From contig NZ_JABGCH010000004.1 of assembly GCF_019799945.1 (NCBI RefSeq), positions 62,001 to 126,000 of the forward strand: a DNA stretch of 64,000 nucleotides, in the 5' to 3' direction. The stretch comes from Modestobacter marinus (GTDB taxonomy: Bacteria > Actinomycetota > Actinomycetes > Mycobacteriales > Geodermatophilaceae). The notes beneath the pieces were generated by a model that saw nothing but the letters and a program-made list of their open reading frames with translations, was not told the origin of the DNA and did not search any database. How positions within the stretch are numbered: the stretch's first letter is position 1; the number at the start of each line of letters is the position of its first letter. Of the stretch, positions 32,421 to 40,731 are shown piece by piece. A program made the translations under genes and the position numbers.

Positions 32421-33569
32421 TCAGTGCGCCTGGTAGGGCACCGGCTCGTGGAGCCCGGCCTCGGCCCGCACCCCGCGGGAGAGCCCCTCGATCGACCGCA
32501 GCGCGTCGACCAACTCGGGCACCCGCACGGGGAACGGCATGTTGTGGATCGTCTCGCCCTCCGCGGTCGCCGCCTCGGCCACCCGGGTGAGCTCCTCCAC
32601 GTCGTCGACCCCCAGCCCCACCTCGGTCAGCGTGGTCGGCAGCCCCACCCGGGTGGTGAACTCGACGAACGCCCGGACCTCCGCGCTGGGCGCCCCCTCC
32701 AGCACCAGCTGGGTGAGCGACCCGATGTTGACCTTCTGGCCGTGCGTGAGCCCGTGCGTGGCCTCGGCCGCGGTCAGCCCGTTGTGGATCGCGTGCGCCG
32801 CGGCCAGACCGCCGGACTCGAACCCCAGCCCGGACAGCAGGGTGTTCGCCTCGACCACCTTCTCCACGGCGGGGGTCACCAGGTGCTCGCGGACCGCCTC
32901 GATGGCCGGCAGCGCGTTCTCCCAGAGGATGTCCCAGGACAGCCGGGCCAGCGCCGTCCCGGTCTCCAGCGGCAGCCCGCCGGCCATGGTGCCGGCGTGC
33001 GCCGCCGCCGTCGCCCGGGCCTCCAGCCAGGTGGCCAGCGCGTCCCCGACGCCGGCCACCAGGAACCGCGCCGGCGCCTGCGCCACCACGTGGGTGTCGA
33101 CGAGCACGAGGTCGGGGTTGCGGGGGAAGAACCGGTACTCCTCGAAGGCACCGTCGGGCGTGTAGATGACCGACAGTGCCGAGCACGGGGCGTCGGTCGA
33201 GGCGACGGTCGGCACGGAGGCCCAGCGGATGCCGGCCAGGTGCCCGGCCGCCTTGACCGTGTCGATGGTGCTGCCGCCGCCGACGGCCACGCACACGTCG
33301 GCGCCGGCCGCGGCGATCTCGCCCACCACCCGGTCCACCTCGGCCGCGGTCGCGTAGACGCCCATCCCCGTCCGGGTCAGGGGGAGGTCCGCGGCCGACA
33401 GCGAGGCGCGGACGTCGTGCTCGACCAGCTTCCAGACGACGTCGTCGGCCACGACCAGCGGCGTGCTGCCCAGCGGGGCGAGGAACTCGCCGAGCCGGCT
33501 GAGCGCGCCGCGGGCCTGGACGTACCGGGCCGGGCTGATGAGCGTGCGGACGGGCGCGGGCTGCGTCAT
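32421..33569 (-). CDS. Iron-containing/glycerol dehydrogenase family protein
   Basis: 382 residues. The NAD-binding GGGSTIDTVKAAGH motif is near residue 95 and SVPTVASTDAPCSAL near 120. The metal ligands follow the glycerol dehydrogenase pattern: Asp in GVGDALATWLEAR, then His in AAAHAIHNGL and in THGLTHGQKV. The family oxidises glycerol to dihydroxyacetone with NAD, using zinc. No dihydroxyacetone kinase is adjacent, so a different polyol is possible. The gene stands alone, upstream of the rearranged region at 33.6-34.3 kb, with a GTC-poor 100-base gap. Confidence 0.87.
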   Translation of the reverse strand: MTQPAPVRTLISPARYVQARGALSRLGEFLAPLGSTPLVVADDVVWKLVEHDVRASLSAADLPLTRTGMGVYATAAEVDRVVGEIAAAGADVCVAVGGGSTIDTVKAAGHLAGIRWASVPTVASTDAPCSALSVIYTPDGAFEEYRFFPRNPDLVLVDTHVVAQAPARFLVAGVGDALATWLEARATAAAHAGTMAGGLPLETGTALARLSWDILWENALPAIEAVREHLVTPAVEKVVEANTLLSGLGFESGGLAAAHAIHNGLTAAEATHGLTHGQKVNIGSLTQLVLEGAPSAEVRAFVEFTTRVGLPTTLTEVGLGVDDVEELTRVAEAATAEGETIHNMPFPVRVPELVDALRSIEGLSRGVRAEAGLHEPVPYQAH

Positions 33570-33669
33570 GGCTCCCCCTCACGGAACGGTCCGCGGACGA
33601 TACGTCCGCCAGGTGCGCGCCGAGCCCGGCGTCCCGGCGGCCCCGCGCGGTCGCCACTAAGCGTGGTGG

Positions 33670-33828
33670 TCAGCGGACGGCGGCGTGCCGGTCGAGGTGG
33701 AAGGCCGCCGCCCCGGCGGGGACGCCGAGCGCCAGGTCGGCGAGCACCCGGCCGACGGCGGTCGCGGACTTGAAGCCGTGGCCGCTGAAGCCCGCCGCCA
33801 CGACCACCGGCCCGATCCGGTCGAGCAC
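33670..33828 (-). pseudogene. 3' remnant of an FAD-dependent (DAO/sarcosine oxidase-like) oxidoreductase
   Basis: Only the last 52 codons remain: VLDRIGPVVVAAGFSGHGFK begins the segment, the C-terminal FAD-binding GFSGHGFK motif of monomeric sarcosine oxidase and N-methyltryptophan oxidase relatives (about 370-390 residues when complete). The match stops abruptly at 33828, exactly where a remnant of another gene on the opposite strand begins. No start codon or ribosome site is usable. Confidence 0.75.
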
Positions 33829-34275
33829 GAGCTGGAGGAGGTCTGGAACCGGGACCTGTCCGGCTACGACCCCGACGGTCCGCTGCCCGACGTCGACCCG
33901 CTGGTCGGGGAGCACACCGTTGCCAAGGGGCGGGCCAGCGTGCGGATGAACCGCGACCCGCTGGCGGTGGCCCGGGAGTGGCGGGAGCGCGCCGAGGCCA
34001 AGGGGCTGTCGATCCGTGAGCTGATGATCGAGGCCAGCAGCCGGCAGACCTTCGTCGGCAGCGCGCGGACCGTCGCCGAGCAGATCGACGACCTGGTGCA
34101 GTCCGACGCCAGCGACGGCTTCATCCTCGTCCCGCACATCACCCCGGGCGGCCTCGACCCGTTCGTCGACCAGGTCGTGCCGGTGTTGCAGGAGCGCGGC
34201 GTGTACCGCGACGAGTACCCCGGCAGCACGCTGCGCGAGAACCTGGGGCTGCCCCCGCTGGGGAGCCGGGCCTGA
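33829..34275 (+). pseudogene. 3' remnant of an NtaA/SnaA/DszA-family FMN monooxygenase
   Basis: About 148 codons of C-terminus survive. RDLSGYDPDGPLPDVDPL and SSRQTFVGSARTVAEQIDDL are diagnostic of the NtaA/DszA branch of luciferase-like monooxygenases, and FILVPHITPGGLDPFVDQVV forms the terminal part; intact enzymes are about 440 residues, so about 290 are missing. An in-frame ATG at 33685 lies inside the antisense oxidoreductase remnant and is not a true start. The intact flavin reductase just downstream would have been its partner. Confidence 0.78.
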
Positions 34276-34283
34276 CCGGCACG

Positions 34284-34751
34284 GTGGCCGAGCAGTTCCG
34301 GGCGGTCATGGCCGGGGTGGCCACGCCCGTCTCCGTCGTCACCACCCTCGCCGGCGGGCGCCCGCACGGGACGACGGTGAGCGCCTTCGCCTCGCTGTCG
34401 ATGGCCCCGCCGATGGTGCTGGTCGCCCTGGACCGGGGCTCCTCGCTGCTGGGCCGGCTGGCCGTGGGCAGCCCCTTCGGGGTCAACGTGCTGGGCAGCG
34501 AGCAGGCGCCGCTGGCGCTGGCGTTCGCGCGCAGGGGCGCGGACAAGTTCGCCGGCGTCGGCTGGGACGTCGACGGCGGCGCGCCCCGGCTGACCGGCAG
34601 CCCCGGGTGGCTGGCCTGCACGGTCGCGCAGCTGGTCGAGGGCGGCGACCACGTGATCGTGCTCGGGGAGGTGCAGCGGGCGGAGACCACGGCCGGACCG
34701 CCGCTGACCTACCACGCCCGCACGTTCGGGACGCACGCCGCGGTGGGCTGA
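34284..34751 (+). CDS. Flavin reductase family protein (orphan partner of the broken monooxygenase)
   Basis: 155 residues of the NtaB/HpaC/DszD-like flavin reductase fold: FRAVMAGVATPVSVVTTLAG, then VSAFASLSMAPPMVLVALDR, and GGDHVIVLGEVQRAET near the end. It reduces FMN or FAD with NAD(P)H and releases it to a monooxygenase. Eight bases upstream is the stop of a truncated NtaA-like monooxygenase, so its cognate enzyme has been lost, although reductases of this kind can serve others. A GTG start is used; no strong ribosome site is present. Confidence 0.85.
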   Translation: MAEQFRAVMAGVATPVSVVTTLAGGRPHGTTVSAFASLSMAPPMVLVALDRGSSLLGRLAVGSPFGVNVLGSEQAPLALAFARRGADKFAGVGWDVDGGAPRLTGSPGWLACTVAQLVEGGDHVIVLGEVQRAETTAGPPLTYHARTFGTHAAVG

Positions 34752-34910
34752 GCCCGGCCTCCACCGCGGCGATCCGGGCCTCGTCGCGCGGCCGGGCCTG
34801 GCCGGTGGACGGCGATGATCGCGGGGCGACCACGGTCAGGCCCGTGCGTGACCACCGGCGCCGGTGTTCCCGCCGGGTCCGGTGTGACGGGTGAGGCGGG
34901 GACACGCTCC

Positions 34911-34930
34911 GGGCGGTACCGGGCGGTACC
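34911..34930. repeat. Tandem 10-bp repeat with GGTACC
   Basis: GGGCGGTACC occurs twice in direct tandem, about 25-45 bases upstream of the small Cys-containing ORF. It may be a protein-binding site or a slippage duplication. Confidence 0.4.
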
Positions 34931-34954
34931 GGAGCTGGACGGCAGGCTGATCCC

Positions 34955-35182
34955 ATGACCACCACCGAGCACGTGATCGTCCGCGCCTGGCGGCCGGCTG
35001 CCCCGTGGGTGACCGTCGCACCGAACACCCTCGAGCTGCCCGACGAGCTGCACGCCGCCCCCCTCGCCGACTCGGCCACGTTGTGCAACCAGGAGGTCGC
35101 CTCCGGCACGACCGCCGGGCTGTGGCCGCCCTCGGCGCAGGCCCCGCGGGTCTGCCACCGTTGCGCCGAGCTCGCCGCCTGA
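34955..35182 (+). CDS. Small protein with a C-terminal Cys pair, unknown function
   Basis: 75 residues from an ATG with AGG eight bases upstream. Contains ATLCNQE and PRVCHRCAELAA, three cysteines and a histidine that could bind one zinc ion. No membrane or signal segment. Coding is plausible because it fills a 450-base gap with actinobacterial codon use, but the family is not recognised. It ends 30 bases before the convergent paaE stop. Confidence 0.5.
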   Translation: MTTTEHVIVRAWRPAAPWVTVAPNTLELPDELHAAPLADSATLCNQEVASGTTAGLWPPSAQAPRVCHRCAELAA

Positions 35183-35211
35183 GCTGAGGCGTCCGGCGGG
35201 GTGCCGGCCGG

Positions 35212-36276
35212 TCAGGCGTCGAAGTCGACCGTCACCGCGTCGGTGACCGGGACGGACTGGCAGGTCAGCACGTACCCCGCCGCCACCTCGGCGGGCTCGA
35301 GCGCGTAGTTGCGCCGCATCGCCACCTCGCCGGCGGTGACCCGGGCCCGGCAGGTGCCGCAAACCCCGCCCTTGCAGGCGAACGGCAGGTCGCTGCGCAC
35401 CCGCTGCGCCGAGTCGAGCACCGGCTCGTCGCGCGGGAGGGTGAGCGTCGTCGTCCGCCCGTCCAGGACGACGGTGACCTCCACCCCGGGGCCCTCCAGC
35501 GCGGCGTCGTCCCCGCGCACCGGCGCCGGCGGGACGTCGTCGACGTAGAACAGCTCCTGGTGCACCTGCTCGGCCGGCACCCCGAGCCCGGCGAGCACCT
35601 CCCGGGCCGCGGTCACCATGCCGTGCGGGCCGCACAGCCACCAGTGGTCGACCGCGGGCGGGTCGACGAAGGCGTCCACCAGGGTGCGCAGCCGCTCGCC
35701 GTCGAGCCGGCCGGTGGTGAGCTCGGTGTCCCGCGGCTCGCGGGACAGCACGTGCACGAGGTTCAGCCGGGGACCGTGCCGGTCCTTCAGGTCGGCCAGC
35801 TCCTCGGCGAACATCACCGTGTTGGTGCGGCGGTTGCCATAGAACACCGTCACCGTCGACTCGCCGTCGCGCAGCACCGTGCCGGCCAGCGACAGCGCCG
35901 GGGTGATCCCGGACCCCGCCACCACGAACACGTGGTCCCCGGGGGTGGACAGGTCCGCGGTGAACGTGCCGGACGGCGGCAGCACCTCGATCTCGTCCCC
36001 GGGCCGCACGTCGTGCACCAGCCACCGGGAGAAGAAGCCGCCCGGCACCTCCCGGACGCCCACCCGCGGCGGCGCGCCGACGGGGGCGCAGATGGAGTAG
36101 GAGCGGCGCTCGTCGCGGCCGTCGTCGACCCGGCGCAGGGTCAGCGCCTGGCCGGGCCGGAACGCGTACTCGTCGGCGAGCTCGGCCGGGACGTCGAAGG
36201 TCACGGCGACCGCGTCGTCGGTGAGCGGGTCCACCCGGGCGACCCGCAGCGGGTGGAAGCGCGGACGTGCCCGCAC
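35212..36276 (-). CDS. paaE: 1,2-phenylacetyl-CoA epoxidase reductase subunit
   Basis: 354 residues, a ferredoxin-NADP reductase-like protein with a C-terminal plant-type ferredoxin domain. FAD contact RRSYSIC is near residue 60, the NADP region GSGITPALSLAGT near 115, and the [2Fe-2S] cysteines in CKGGVCGTCRARV with a fourth in YVLTCQS near residue 340. It passes electrons from NADPH to the PaaA di-iron site. It is last in the paaABCDE run; its GTG start overlaps the paaD stop by one base (TAGTG). Confidence 0.95.
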   Translation of the reverse strand: MRARPRFHPLRVARVDPLTDDAVAVTFDVPAELADEYAFRPGQALTLRRVDDGRDERRSYSICAPVGAPPRVGVREVPGGFFSRWLVHDVRPGDEIEVLPPSGTFTADLSTPGDHVFVVAGSGITPALSLAGTVLRDGESTVTVFYGNRRTNTVMFAEELADLKDRHGPRLNLVHVLSREPRDTELTTGRLDGERLRTLVDAFVDPPAVDHWWLCGPHGMVTAAREVLAGLGVPAEQVHQELFYVDDVPPAPVRGDDAALEGPGVEVTVVLDGRTTTLTLPRDEPVLDSAQRVRSDLPFACKGGVCGTCRARVTAGEVAMRRNYALEPAEVAAGYVLTCQSVPVTDAVTVDFDA

Positions 36277-36797
36277 TAGATCTCCTTCACGTGCTCGAAC
36301 GGCTCACCGCAGGCGCGGCAGCGGCGCAGGGCCTTGCAGGCCGTGGCGCCGAACTCCGACAGCTGCTCGGTGTCCGGCGAGCCGCAGAGCGGGCAGCCGG
36401 CCGCCCGGCGGGGCGGGCCCAGGTCCAGCGGCACCAGGCCGGGCCCCCGCACCGGCGCCGGCCCGGGCGGGGCGATGCCGGCCGCGGCGAGCTTCCGGCG
36501 GCCCTCCGCGGTGATCCGGTCGGTGCTCCAAGCCGGGGCGAGGACGGTGCGGACCTCGACCCGGTCGAACCCCGCCGCGTGCAGGGCGTGCAGGAGGTCC
36601 GCGCGCATCACGCCCATCGCCGGGCAGCCGCTGTAGGTCGGGGTGATCTCCACGACCACGACGCCGTCCTCGTCGCGGACGTCGCGGAGGACGCCGAGGT
36701 CGGCCAGGGTCAGCGCGGGCAGCTCGGGATCGGTGACGGTCTCGGCGACCGCGCGCGCCTCCCGCGCGGGGGCAGAAGTGGCCACTTGTGCCCTCAC
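36276..36797 (-). CDS. paaD: Phenylacetyl-CoA epoxidase subunit PaaD (Fe-S maturation, MIP18-like)
   Basis: 173 residues. The N-terminal MIP18-like domain has TDPELPALTLADLG and TYSGCPAMGVMRADLL; the C-terminus carries a zinc/iron motif CPLCGSPDT with CRACGEPFEH. It is needed for maturation of the epoxidase and is a standard part of the operon. The GTG start overlaps the paaC stop (GTGA, 36794-36797). The first ten codons (VRAQVATSAP) come from a palindromic repeat found elsewhere in the window, so this N-terminus is an acquired extension; the family sequence begins around residue 14. Confidence 0.93.
   Translation of the reverse strand: MRAQVATSAPAREARAVAETVTDPELPALTLADLGVLRDVRDEDGVVVVEITPTYSGCPAMGVMRADLLHALHAAGFDRVEVRTVLAPAWSTDRITAEGRRKLAAAGIAPPGPAPVRGPGLVPLDLGPPRRAAGCPLCGSPDTEQLSEFGATACKALRRCRACGEPFEHVKEI
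36768..36795. repeat. Palindromic repeat, copy 2 (coding, two mismatches)
   Basis: GGGGGCAGAAGTGG followed by CCACTTGTGCCCTC: the same palindrome as at 18617 and 48184 with two changes in one arm. It covers the 4-base overlap region of paaC and paaD and encodes the N-terminus of PaaD. Confidence 0.85.
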
Positions 36798-37702
36798 CAG
36801 GTGGCCGCGGGGTGCTCGCGGGCGAGGCCCTGGAGGGTGCCCAGCAGTTCGGTCAGCTCGGGGCCGTGCTGGCCGGCGCGACCGCGTGGGGGTGCGTCGG
36901 CGGGCCACTCGGGAACCCGCAGGGTGGCCCGCTCCAGCACGGTGGTCAGCACGTCGCGCACCTCGGCGCGCACCTCGGCGGGGTCGACGGCCACGCCGGC
37001 CGCGGCGAGCCGGCGCTCGACGTCGGTGGGGGAGAAGACGTCGGCCAGCAGCGGCCAGACGGCGTCCACCCCGGCCTGCGCGCGGCGGTGCGACTCGTCG
37101 GTGCCGTCGCCCAGCCGCAGCACCCAGCGGGCCGCGTGGTCGCGGTGGTAGGTCAGCTCGTTGACGCCCTTGGCGGCGATCGCGGCGAGCACCGGGTCGC
37201 GGGACCCGCGCAGCCGGGCGAGCACCGCCAGCCGCACGGTGGCCGCGACCAGCAGGCGCACGATCGTCTGCCCGAAGTCCCCGTTGGGCGCCTCGACCAG
37301 GGCGGTGCTGCGGAACTCGTCGGGATCGCGGAAGTAGGCCAGCGCATCCTCGTCCGGGATGGAGGCGGTGGCGTGCTCCCGGGACCGGCCGAGCACGTCC
37401 ACCGACCCGGCCCGGGCCAGCAGGAGGCGGGCCTGGCCGAGCAGGTCGAGGGCGATGTTGCCGAACGCGACCTCCTCCTCGAGCTCGGGCGCGTTGGTGA
37501 TCCACTGGGTCAGCCGCTGGGCCAGCACGAGCGCGTCGTCACCGAGCATCAGGCAGTAGGCGCCCAGGTCGGCGTGGTCGACGCCGTCGGGCACGGTGGT
37601 GTCGACGCCGGCCAGCGGGTCGTCGAAGCCGGTCCCGAACGCCCAGTGCCCCTCCTCGTGCGCGTTCGCCAGCGCCTCGTAGACGGTCTCTTCGTGCCCC
37701 AA
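36794..37702 (-). CDS. paaC: 1,2-phenylacetyl-CoA epoxidase structural subunit PaaC
   Basis: 302 residues, an all-helical ferritin-like protein. Recognised by LMLGDDALVLAQRLTQWITNAP near residue 50 (written here by its AQRLTQWI core), DIALDLLGQARLLLA-type helix (NIALDLLGQARLLL) and NELTYHRDHAARWV near residue 185. It forms the heterodimer core with PaaA and lacks a full di-iron ligand set, giving structural support. The start at 37702 follows a gap of 96 bases from paaB that contains a large hairpin, so its expression relative to paaAB may be adjusted there. Confidence 0.94.
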   Translation of the reverse strand: MGHEETVYEALANAHEEGHWAFGTGFDDPLAGVDTTVPDGVDHADLGAYCLMLGDDALVLAQRLTQWITNAPELEEEVAFGNIALDLLGQARLLLARAGSVDVLGRSREHATASIPDEDALAYFRDPDEFRSTALVEAPNGDFGQTIVRLLVAATVRLAVLARLRGSRDPVLAAIAAKGVNELTYHRDHAARWVLRLGDGTDESHRRAQAGVDAVWPLLADVFSPTDVERRLAAAGVAVDPAEVRAEVRDVLTTVLERATLRVPEWPADAPPRGRAGQHGPELTELLGTLQGLAREHPAATW

Positions 37703-37740
37703 CGCACGCTCCTTGCCTCGTGGACGGGTGGATGGAACGG

Positions 37741-37794
37741 CCTCCTCTCAGGGCCCCGCTCGCCGAGGTACGAGGCGAGTGGGGGGAGAGGAGG
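37741..37794 (-). promoter_or_regulatory. Large stem-loop between paaB and paaC
   Basis: A 9-bp outer stem (CCTCCTCTC / GAGAGGAGG) encloses an 11-bp inner stem with one G-T pair (CCCCGCTCGCC / GGCGAGTGGGG) and a 9-base loop. It starts 5 bases after the paaB stop and could partially terminate transcription or protect the 3' end of paaAB mRNA. Confidence 0.75.
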
Positions 37795-37798
37795 TCCT

Positions 37799-38164
37799 TC
37801 ACATGTGGGGGACGTCGTCCGGGATCTCGTAGAACGTCGGATGGCGGTAGACCTTGTCGCCGCTCGGGGCGAACAGCGGGTCCTTCTCGTCCGGGCTGGA
37901 CGCGGTGATGTCCGCCGCTCTGACCACCCAGATGCTCACGCCCTCGTTGCGCCGGGTGTAGAGGTCGCGGGCGGCGTCGATGGCCATCTCGTCGTCGGGT
38001 GCGTGCAGCGAGCCGACGTGCACGTGGTTGAGGCCGCGCTTGCCGCGCACGAACACCTCGTACAGCGGCCAGTCCCGGCGCACCGCCGCCCGCCGGGGCT
38101 GCACCGGCACCTCCGGTCCGGTGGGGACGGCGCCATGCCCGCCCTCGGCCGTCACGTCGCTCAT
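37799..38164 (-). CDS. paaB: 1,2-phenylacetyl-CoA epoxidase subunit PaaB
   Basis: 121 residues. [20 protein letters not shown] is the family core (about residues 32-51), followed by [19 protein letters not shown] and [17 protein letters not shown] at the C-terminus. PaaB bridges PaaAC units in the epoxidase complex. Its ATG overlaps the paaA stop (ATGA, 38161-38164), so it is coupled to paaA. The first 25 residues are a Pro/Gly-rich extension. Confidence 0.94.
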   Translation of the reverse strand: MSDVTAEGGHGAVPTGPEVPVQPRRAAVRRDWPLYEVFVRGKRGLNHVHVGSLHAPDDEMAIDAARDLYTRRNEGVSIWVVRAADITASSPDEKDPLFAPSGDKVYRHPTFYEIPDDVPHM

Positions 38165-39141
38165 GCGGGCTCACCGGCCGCCCGCCCGCCGTCGTGCCTC
38201 GCCGCGTACGCGGTCGCGGCCTCGGTGACCCAGGCGTTGTCGTCGCGGGCGGCGCGGCGGCGGGCGATCCGCTCGTCGTTGCACGGGCCACCGCCGGCGA
38301 GCACCCGCTTGAACTCGTCCCAGTCGATCGCACCGAACCGGTACCGGCCGGTGGCCAAGTCCAGCGCCAGCTCGGGGTCGGGCAGCGTCACGCCGAGGAC
38401 CTCCGCCTGCGGCACGGTCATGTCCACGAACCGCTGGCGCAGCTCGTCGTTGCTGTGCCGCTTGATGCCCCAGGCCATCGACTGCGCCGAGTTGGGGCTG
38501 TCGGCGTCGGGCGGGCCGAACATCATCAGCGAGGGCCACCACCACCGGTCGACGGCGTCCTGCACCATCGCCCGCTGCTCGGCGGTGCCGCGCATCATCG
38601 TCAGCAGCAGCTCGTAGCCCTGCCGCTGGTGGAACGACTCCTCCTTGCAGATGCGGATCATCGCCCGCGCGTACGGCCCGTAGCTCGACCGGCACAGCGG
38701 CACCTGGTTGCAGATGGCCGCGCCGTCGACCAGCCAGCCGATCACCCCGACGTCGGCGTAGGTCAGCGTCGGGTAGTTGAAGATCGAGCTGTACTTCTGC
38801 TTCCGCTCGATCAGCTTGTCGGTCAGGTCGGCCCGGTCGGCGCCGAGGGTCTCCGCGGCCGAGTAGAGGTACAGCCCGTGCCCGGCCTCGTCCTGCACCT
38901 TCGCCAGCAGGATGGCCTTGCGTCGCAGGCTGGGCGCGGCCAGCAGCCAGTCGCCCTCGGGCTGCATCCCGATGATCTCCGAGTGCGCGTGCTGCGCGAT
39001 CTGCCTGATGAGGGTCTTCCGGTAGCCGTCGGGCATCCAGTCGCGCGGCTCGACGCGGTGGTCGGCCGCGATGGTCGCGTTGAAGTGGGCCTGCAGGGCG
39101 GCCTCGTCCGGCGCGGTGCGCTCCAGGGTGGGTGCGGACAC
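38161..39141 (-). CDS. paaA: 1,2-phenylacetyl-CoA epoxidase catalytic subunit PaaA
   Basis: 326 residues from the GTG at 39141, which has GGAGG four bases upstream. The di-iron ligands fit the family: Glu in [17 protein letters not shown] in [14 protein letters not shown], and ESFH in [14 protein letters not shown]. It inserts one oxygen atom into the aromatic ring of phenylacetyl-CoA. The preceding sequence contains a palindromic operator 20-37 bases upstream, shared with the divergent paaK. A longer frame upstream runs antisense to paaK and is not used. Confidence 0.96.
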   Translation of the reverse strand: MSAPTLERTAPDEAALQAHFNATIAADHRVEPRDWMPDGYRKTLIRQIAQHAHSEIIGMQPEGDWLLAAPSLRRKAILLAKVQDEAGHGLYLYSAAETLGADRADLTDKLIERKQKYSSIFNYPTLTYADVGVIGWLVDGAAICNQVPLCRSSYGPYARAMIRICKEESFHQRQGYELLLTMMRGTAEQRAMVQDAVDRWWWPSLMMFGPPDADSPNSAQSMAWGIKRHSNDELRQRFVDMTVPQAEVLGVTLPDPELALDLATGRYRFGAIDWDEFKRVLAGGGPCNDERIARRRAARDDNAWVTEAATAYAARHDGGRAAGEPA

Positions 39142-39160
39142 GGGTCCTCCGTCGATCGAG

Positions 39161-39178
39161 ACTGACCGTCCGGTCAGT
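39161..39178. promoter_or_regulatory. PaaR-like TetR operator between paaA and paaK
   Basis: ACTGACCG-TC-CGGTCAGT is a perfect 8-bp inverted repeat with 2-base centre. It matches the outer half-sites of the actinobacterial PaaR operator (ACTNACCG...CGGTNAGT). Position is just upstream of paaA; the TetR gene downstream of paaK is the likely binder. Phenylacetyl-CoA is the inducer in known systems. Confidence 0.75.
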
Positions 39179-39327
39179 AACGAGTGTCCCGGGCGGAACG
39201 GCGCCGGGGCAAGGCGCGCTTGACAGTGTTCCCGCGGCCGGGTCGGATGACCGACCAACCGGTCGACACCGGTGCCGAGCGGCACGGAGCAGACGGGCGA
39301 GGCGGCCCGCGGACGACGGAGGCAGCC

Positions 39328-40677
39328 GTGACCACCCCCACCGCCGCGGACCAGGCGGCCACCCGCCGCCTGGGCGAGGCCCCGGAGCCGCGCACCCTCG
39401 ACCCCGACGAGCGGATGGGCGTCGACGAGCTCCGTGCCCTCCAGCTGGAGCGGCTGCGTTGGTCGCTGCGGCACGCCTACGACCACGTGCCGCACCACCG
39501 GCACGCCTTCGACGCGGCCGGCGTCCACCCCGACGACTGCCGCTCGCTGGCCGACCTGGCCCGCTTCCCGCTCACCGCGAAGGCCGACCTGCGGGACAAC
39601 TACCCGTTCGGCATGTTCGCCGTGCCGCGCGACCAGGTCCGCCGGGTGCACGCGTCCTCGGGCACCACCGGGCGGCCCACGGTCGTCGGCTACACCGGGC
39701 ACGACCTGGACACCTGGGCGCGGTTGATGGCGCGGTCCATCCGGGCGGCCGGCGGGCGGCCCGGCGACGTGCTGCACAACGCCTACGGCTACGGGCTGTT
39801 CACCGGCGGGCTCGGTGCGCACTACGGGGCGGAGGAGCTCGGCTGCACCGTCGTCCCGGTCTCCGGCGGCATGACCCCGCGGCAGGTGCAGCTGATCAAC
39901 GACCTCCGGCCGCGGGTGATCATGGTGACGCCGAGCTACATGCTGGCCCTGATCGACGAGTTCGAGCGGCAGGGGATCGACCCGCGGAGCACCTCGCTGG
40001 AGATCGGGATCTTCGGCGCGGAGCCCTGGACCGAGCAGATGCGCCAGGAGATCGAGGAGCGCCTGGACCTGCACGCCGTCGACGTCTACGGCCTGTCGGA
40101 GGTGATGGGCCCGGGGGTGGCCCAGGAGTGCGTGGAGACCAAGGACGGGCTGCACGTGTGGGAGGACCACTTCTACCCCGAGGTGATCGACCCGGTCACC
40201 GGCGAGGTGCTGCCGGAGGGGGAGGAGGGCGAGCTGGTGTTCACCTCGCTCACGAAGCAGGCGGTGCCCGTCGTCCGCTACCGCACCCGCGACCTCACTC
40301 GGCTGCTGCCGGGCACCGCGCGACCGGCGATGCGGCGGATGCAGAAGGTCACCGGCCGCACCGACGACATGATCATCCTGCGCGGGGTCAACCTGTTCCC
40401 GACCCAGGTCGAGGAGGTTGTGCTGCGCACCCCGGGGCTCTCACCGCACTTCTCCCTCGAGCTGACCACCCGCGGTCGGCTCGACCACCTCACCGTGCAC
40501 GTCGAGGCGCGGCCGGACTGCCCGCCCGAGCGGCGCGGCCCGGCCGCCGCGGAGGTCGAACAGGGGGTCAAGGACACCGTCGGCACCAGCGTGGAGGTGC
40601 AGGTGGTCGATCCGGAGACGCTCGCGCGGTCGATGGGGAAGCTGCAGCGGCTGGTGGATAACCGGGACCACCGGTGA
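39328..40677 (+). CDS. paaK: Phenylacetate-CoA ligase
   Basis: 449 residues from the GTG at 39328, preceded by GGAGG at five bases; about 48 further codons upstream are open but unlike the family. The adenylate-forming signature [14 protein letters not shown] lies near residue 112, [13 protein letters not shown] near 185 and [16 protein letters not shown] near 255. The enzyme activates phenylacetate with ATP and CoA, the entry step to the pathway encoded on the other strand. A TetR gene follows 54 bases later. Confidence 0.95.
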   Translation: MTTPTAADQAATRRLGEAPEPRTLDPDERMGVDELRALQLERLRWSLRHAYDHVPHHRHAFDAAGVHPDDCRSLADLARFPLTAKADLRDNYPFGMFAVPRDQVRRVHASSGTTGRPTVVGYTGHDLDTWARLMARSIRAAGGRPGDVLHNAYGYGLFTGGLGAHYGAEELGCTVVPVSGGMTPRQVQLINDLRPRVIMVTPSYMLALIDEFERQGIDPRSTSLEIGIFGAEPWTEQMRQEIEERLDLHAVDVYGLSEVMGPGVAQECVETKDGLHVWEDHFYPEVIDPVTGEVLPEGEEGELVFTSLTKQAVPVVRYRTRDLTRLLPGTARPAMRRMQKVTGRTDDMIILRGVNLFPTQVEEVVLRTPGLSPHFSLELTTRGRLDHLTVHVEARPDCPPERRGPAAAEVEQGVKDTVGTSVEVQVVDPETLARSMGKLQRLVDNRDHR

Positions 40678-40731
40678 CGGCCATGCTGGCCACCACGGCC
40701 GCTGAGGGGCGGGCATGACCGGGGACCGCGG

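Noticed and set aside
32360-32590. A plus-strand frame that could extend DUF1905
   Set aside because: After LLSAV it is only antisense of the dehydrogenase, with no DUF1905 C-terminal sequence.
30745-33657. A 970-codon minus-strand open frame
   Set aside because: It crosses three real genes in other frames and reads as low-complexity antisense, normal for very high-GC DNA.
33685-33828. N-terminus of the plus-strand monooxygenase fragment from the ATG at 33685
   Set aside because: Those codons are antisense to the C-terminus of the DAO-type oxidoreductase, so this is not a genuine start.
39142-39327. N-terminal extension of PaaK from 39184
   Set aside because: It runs over the divergent promoter region and lacks family similarity; GGAGG before the GTG at 39328 marks the better start.
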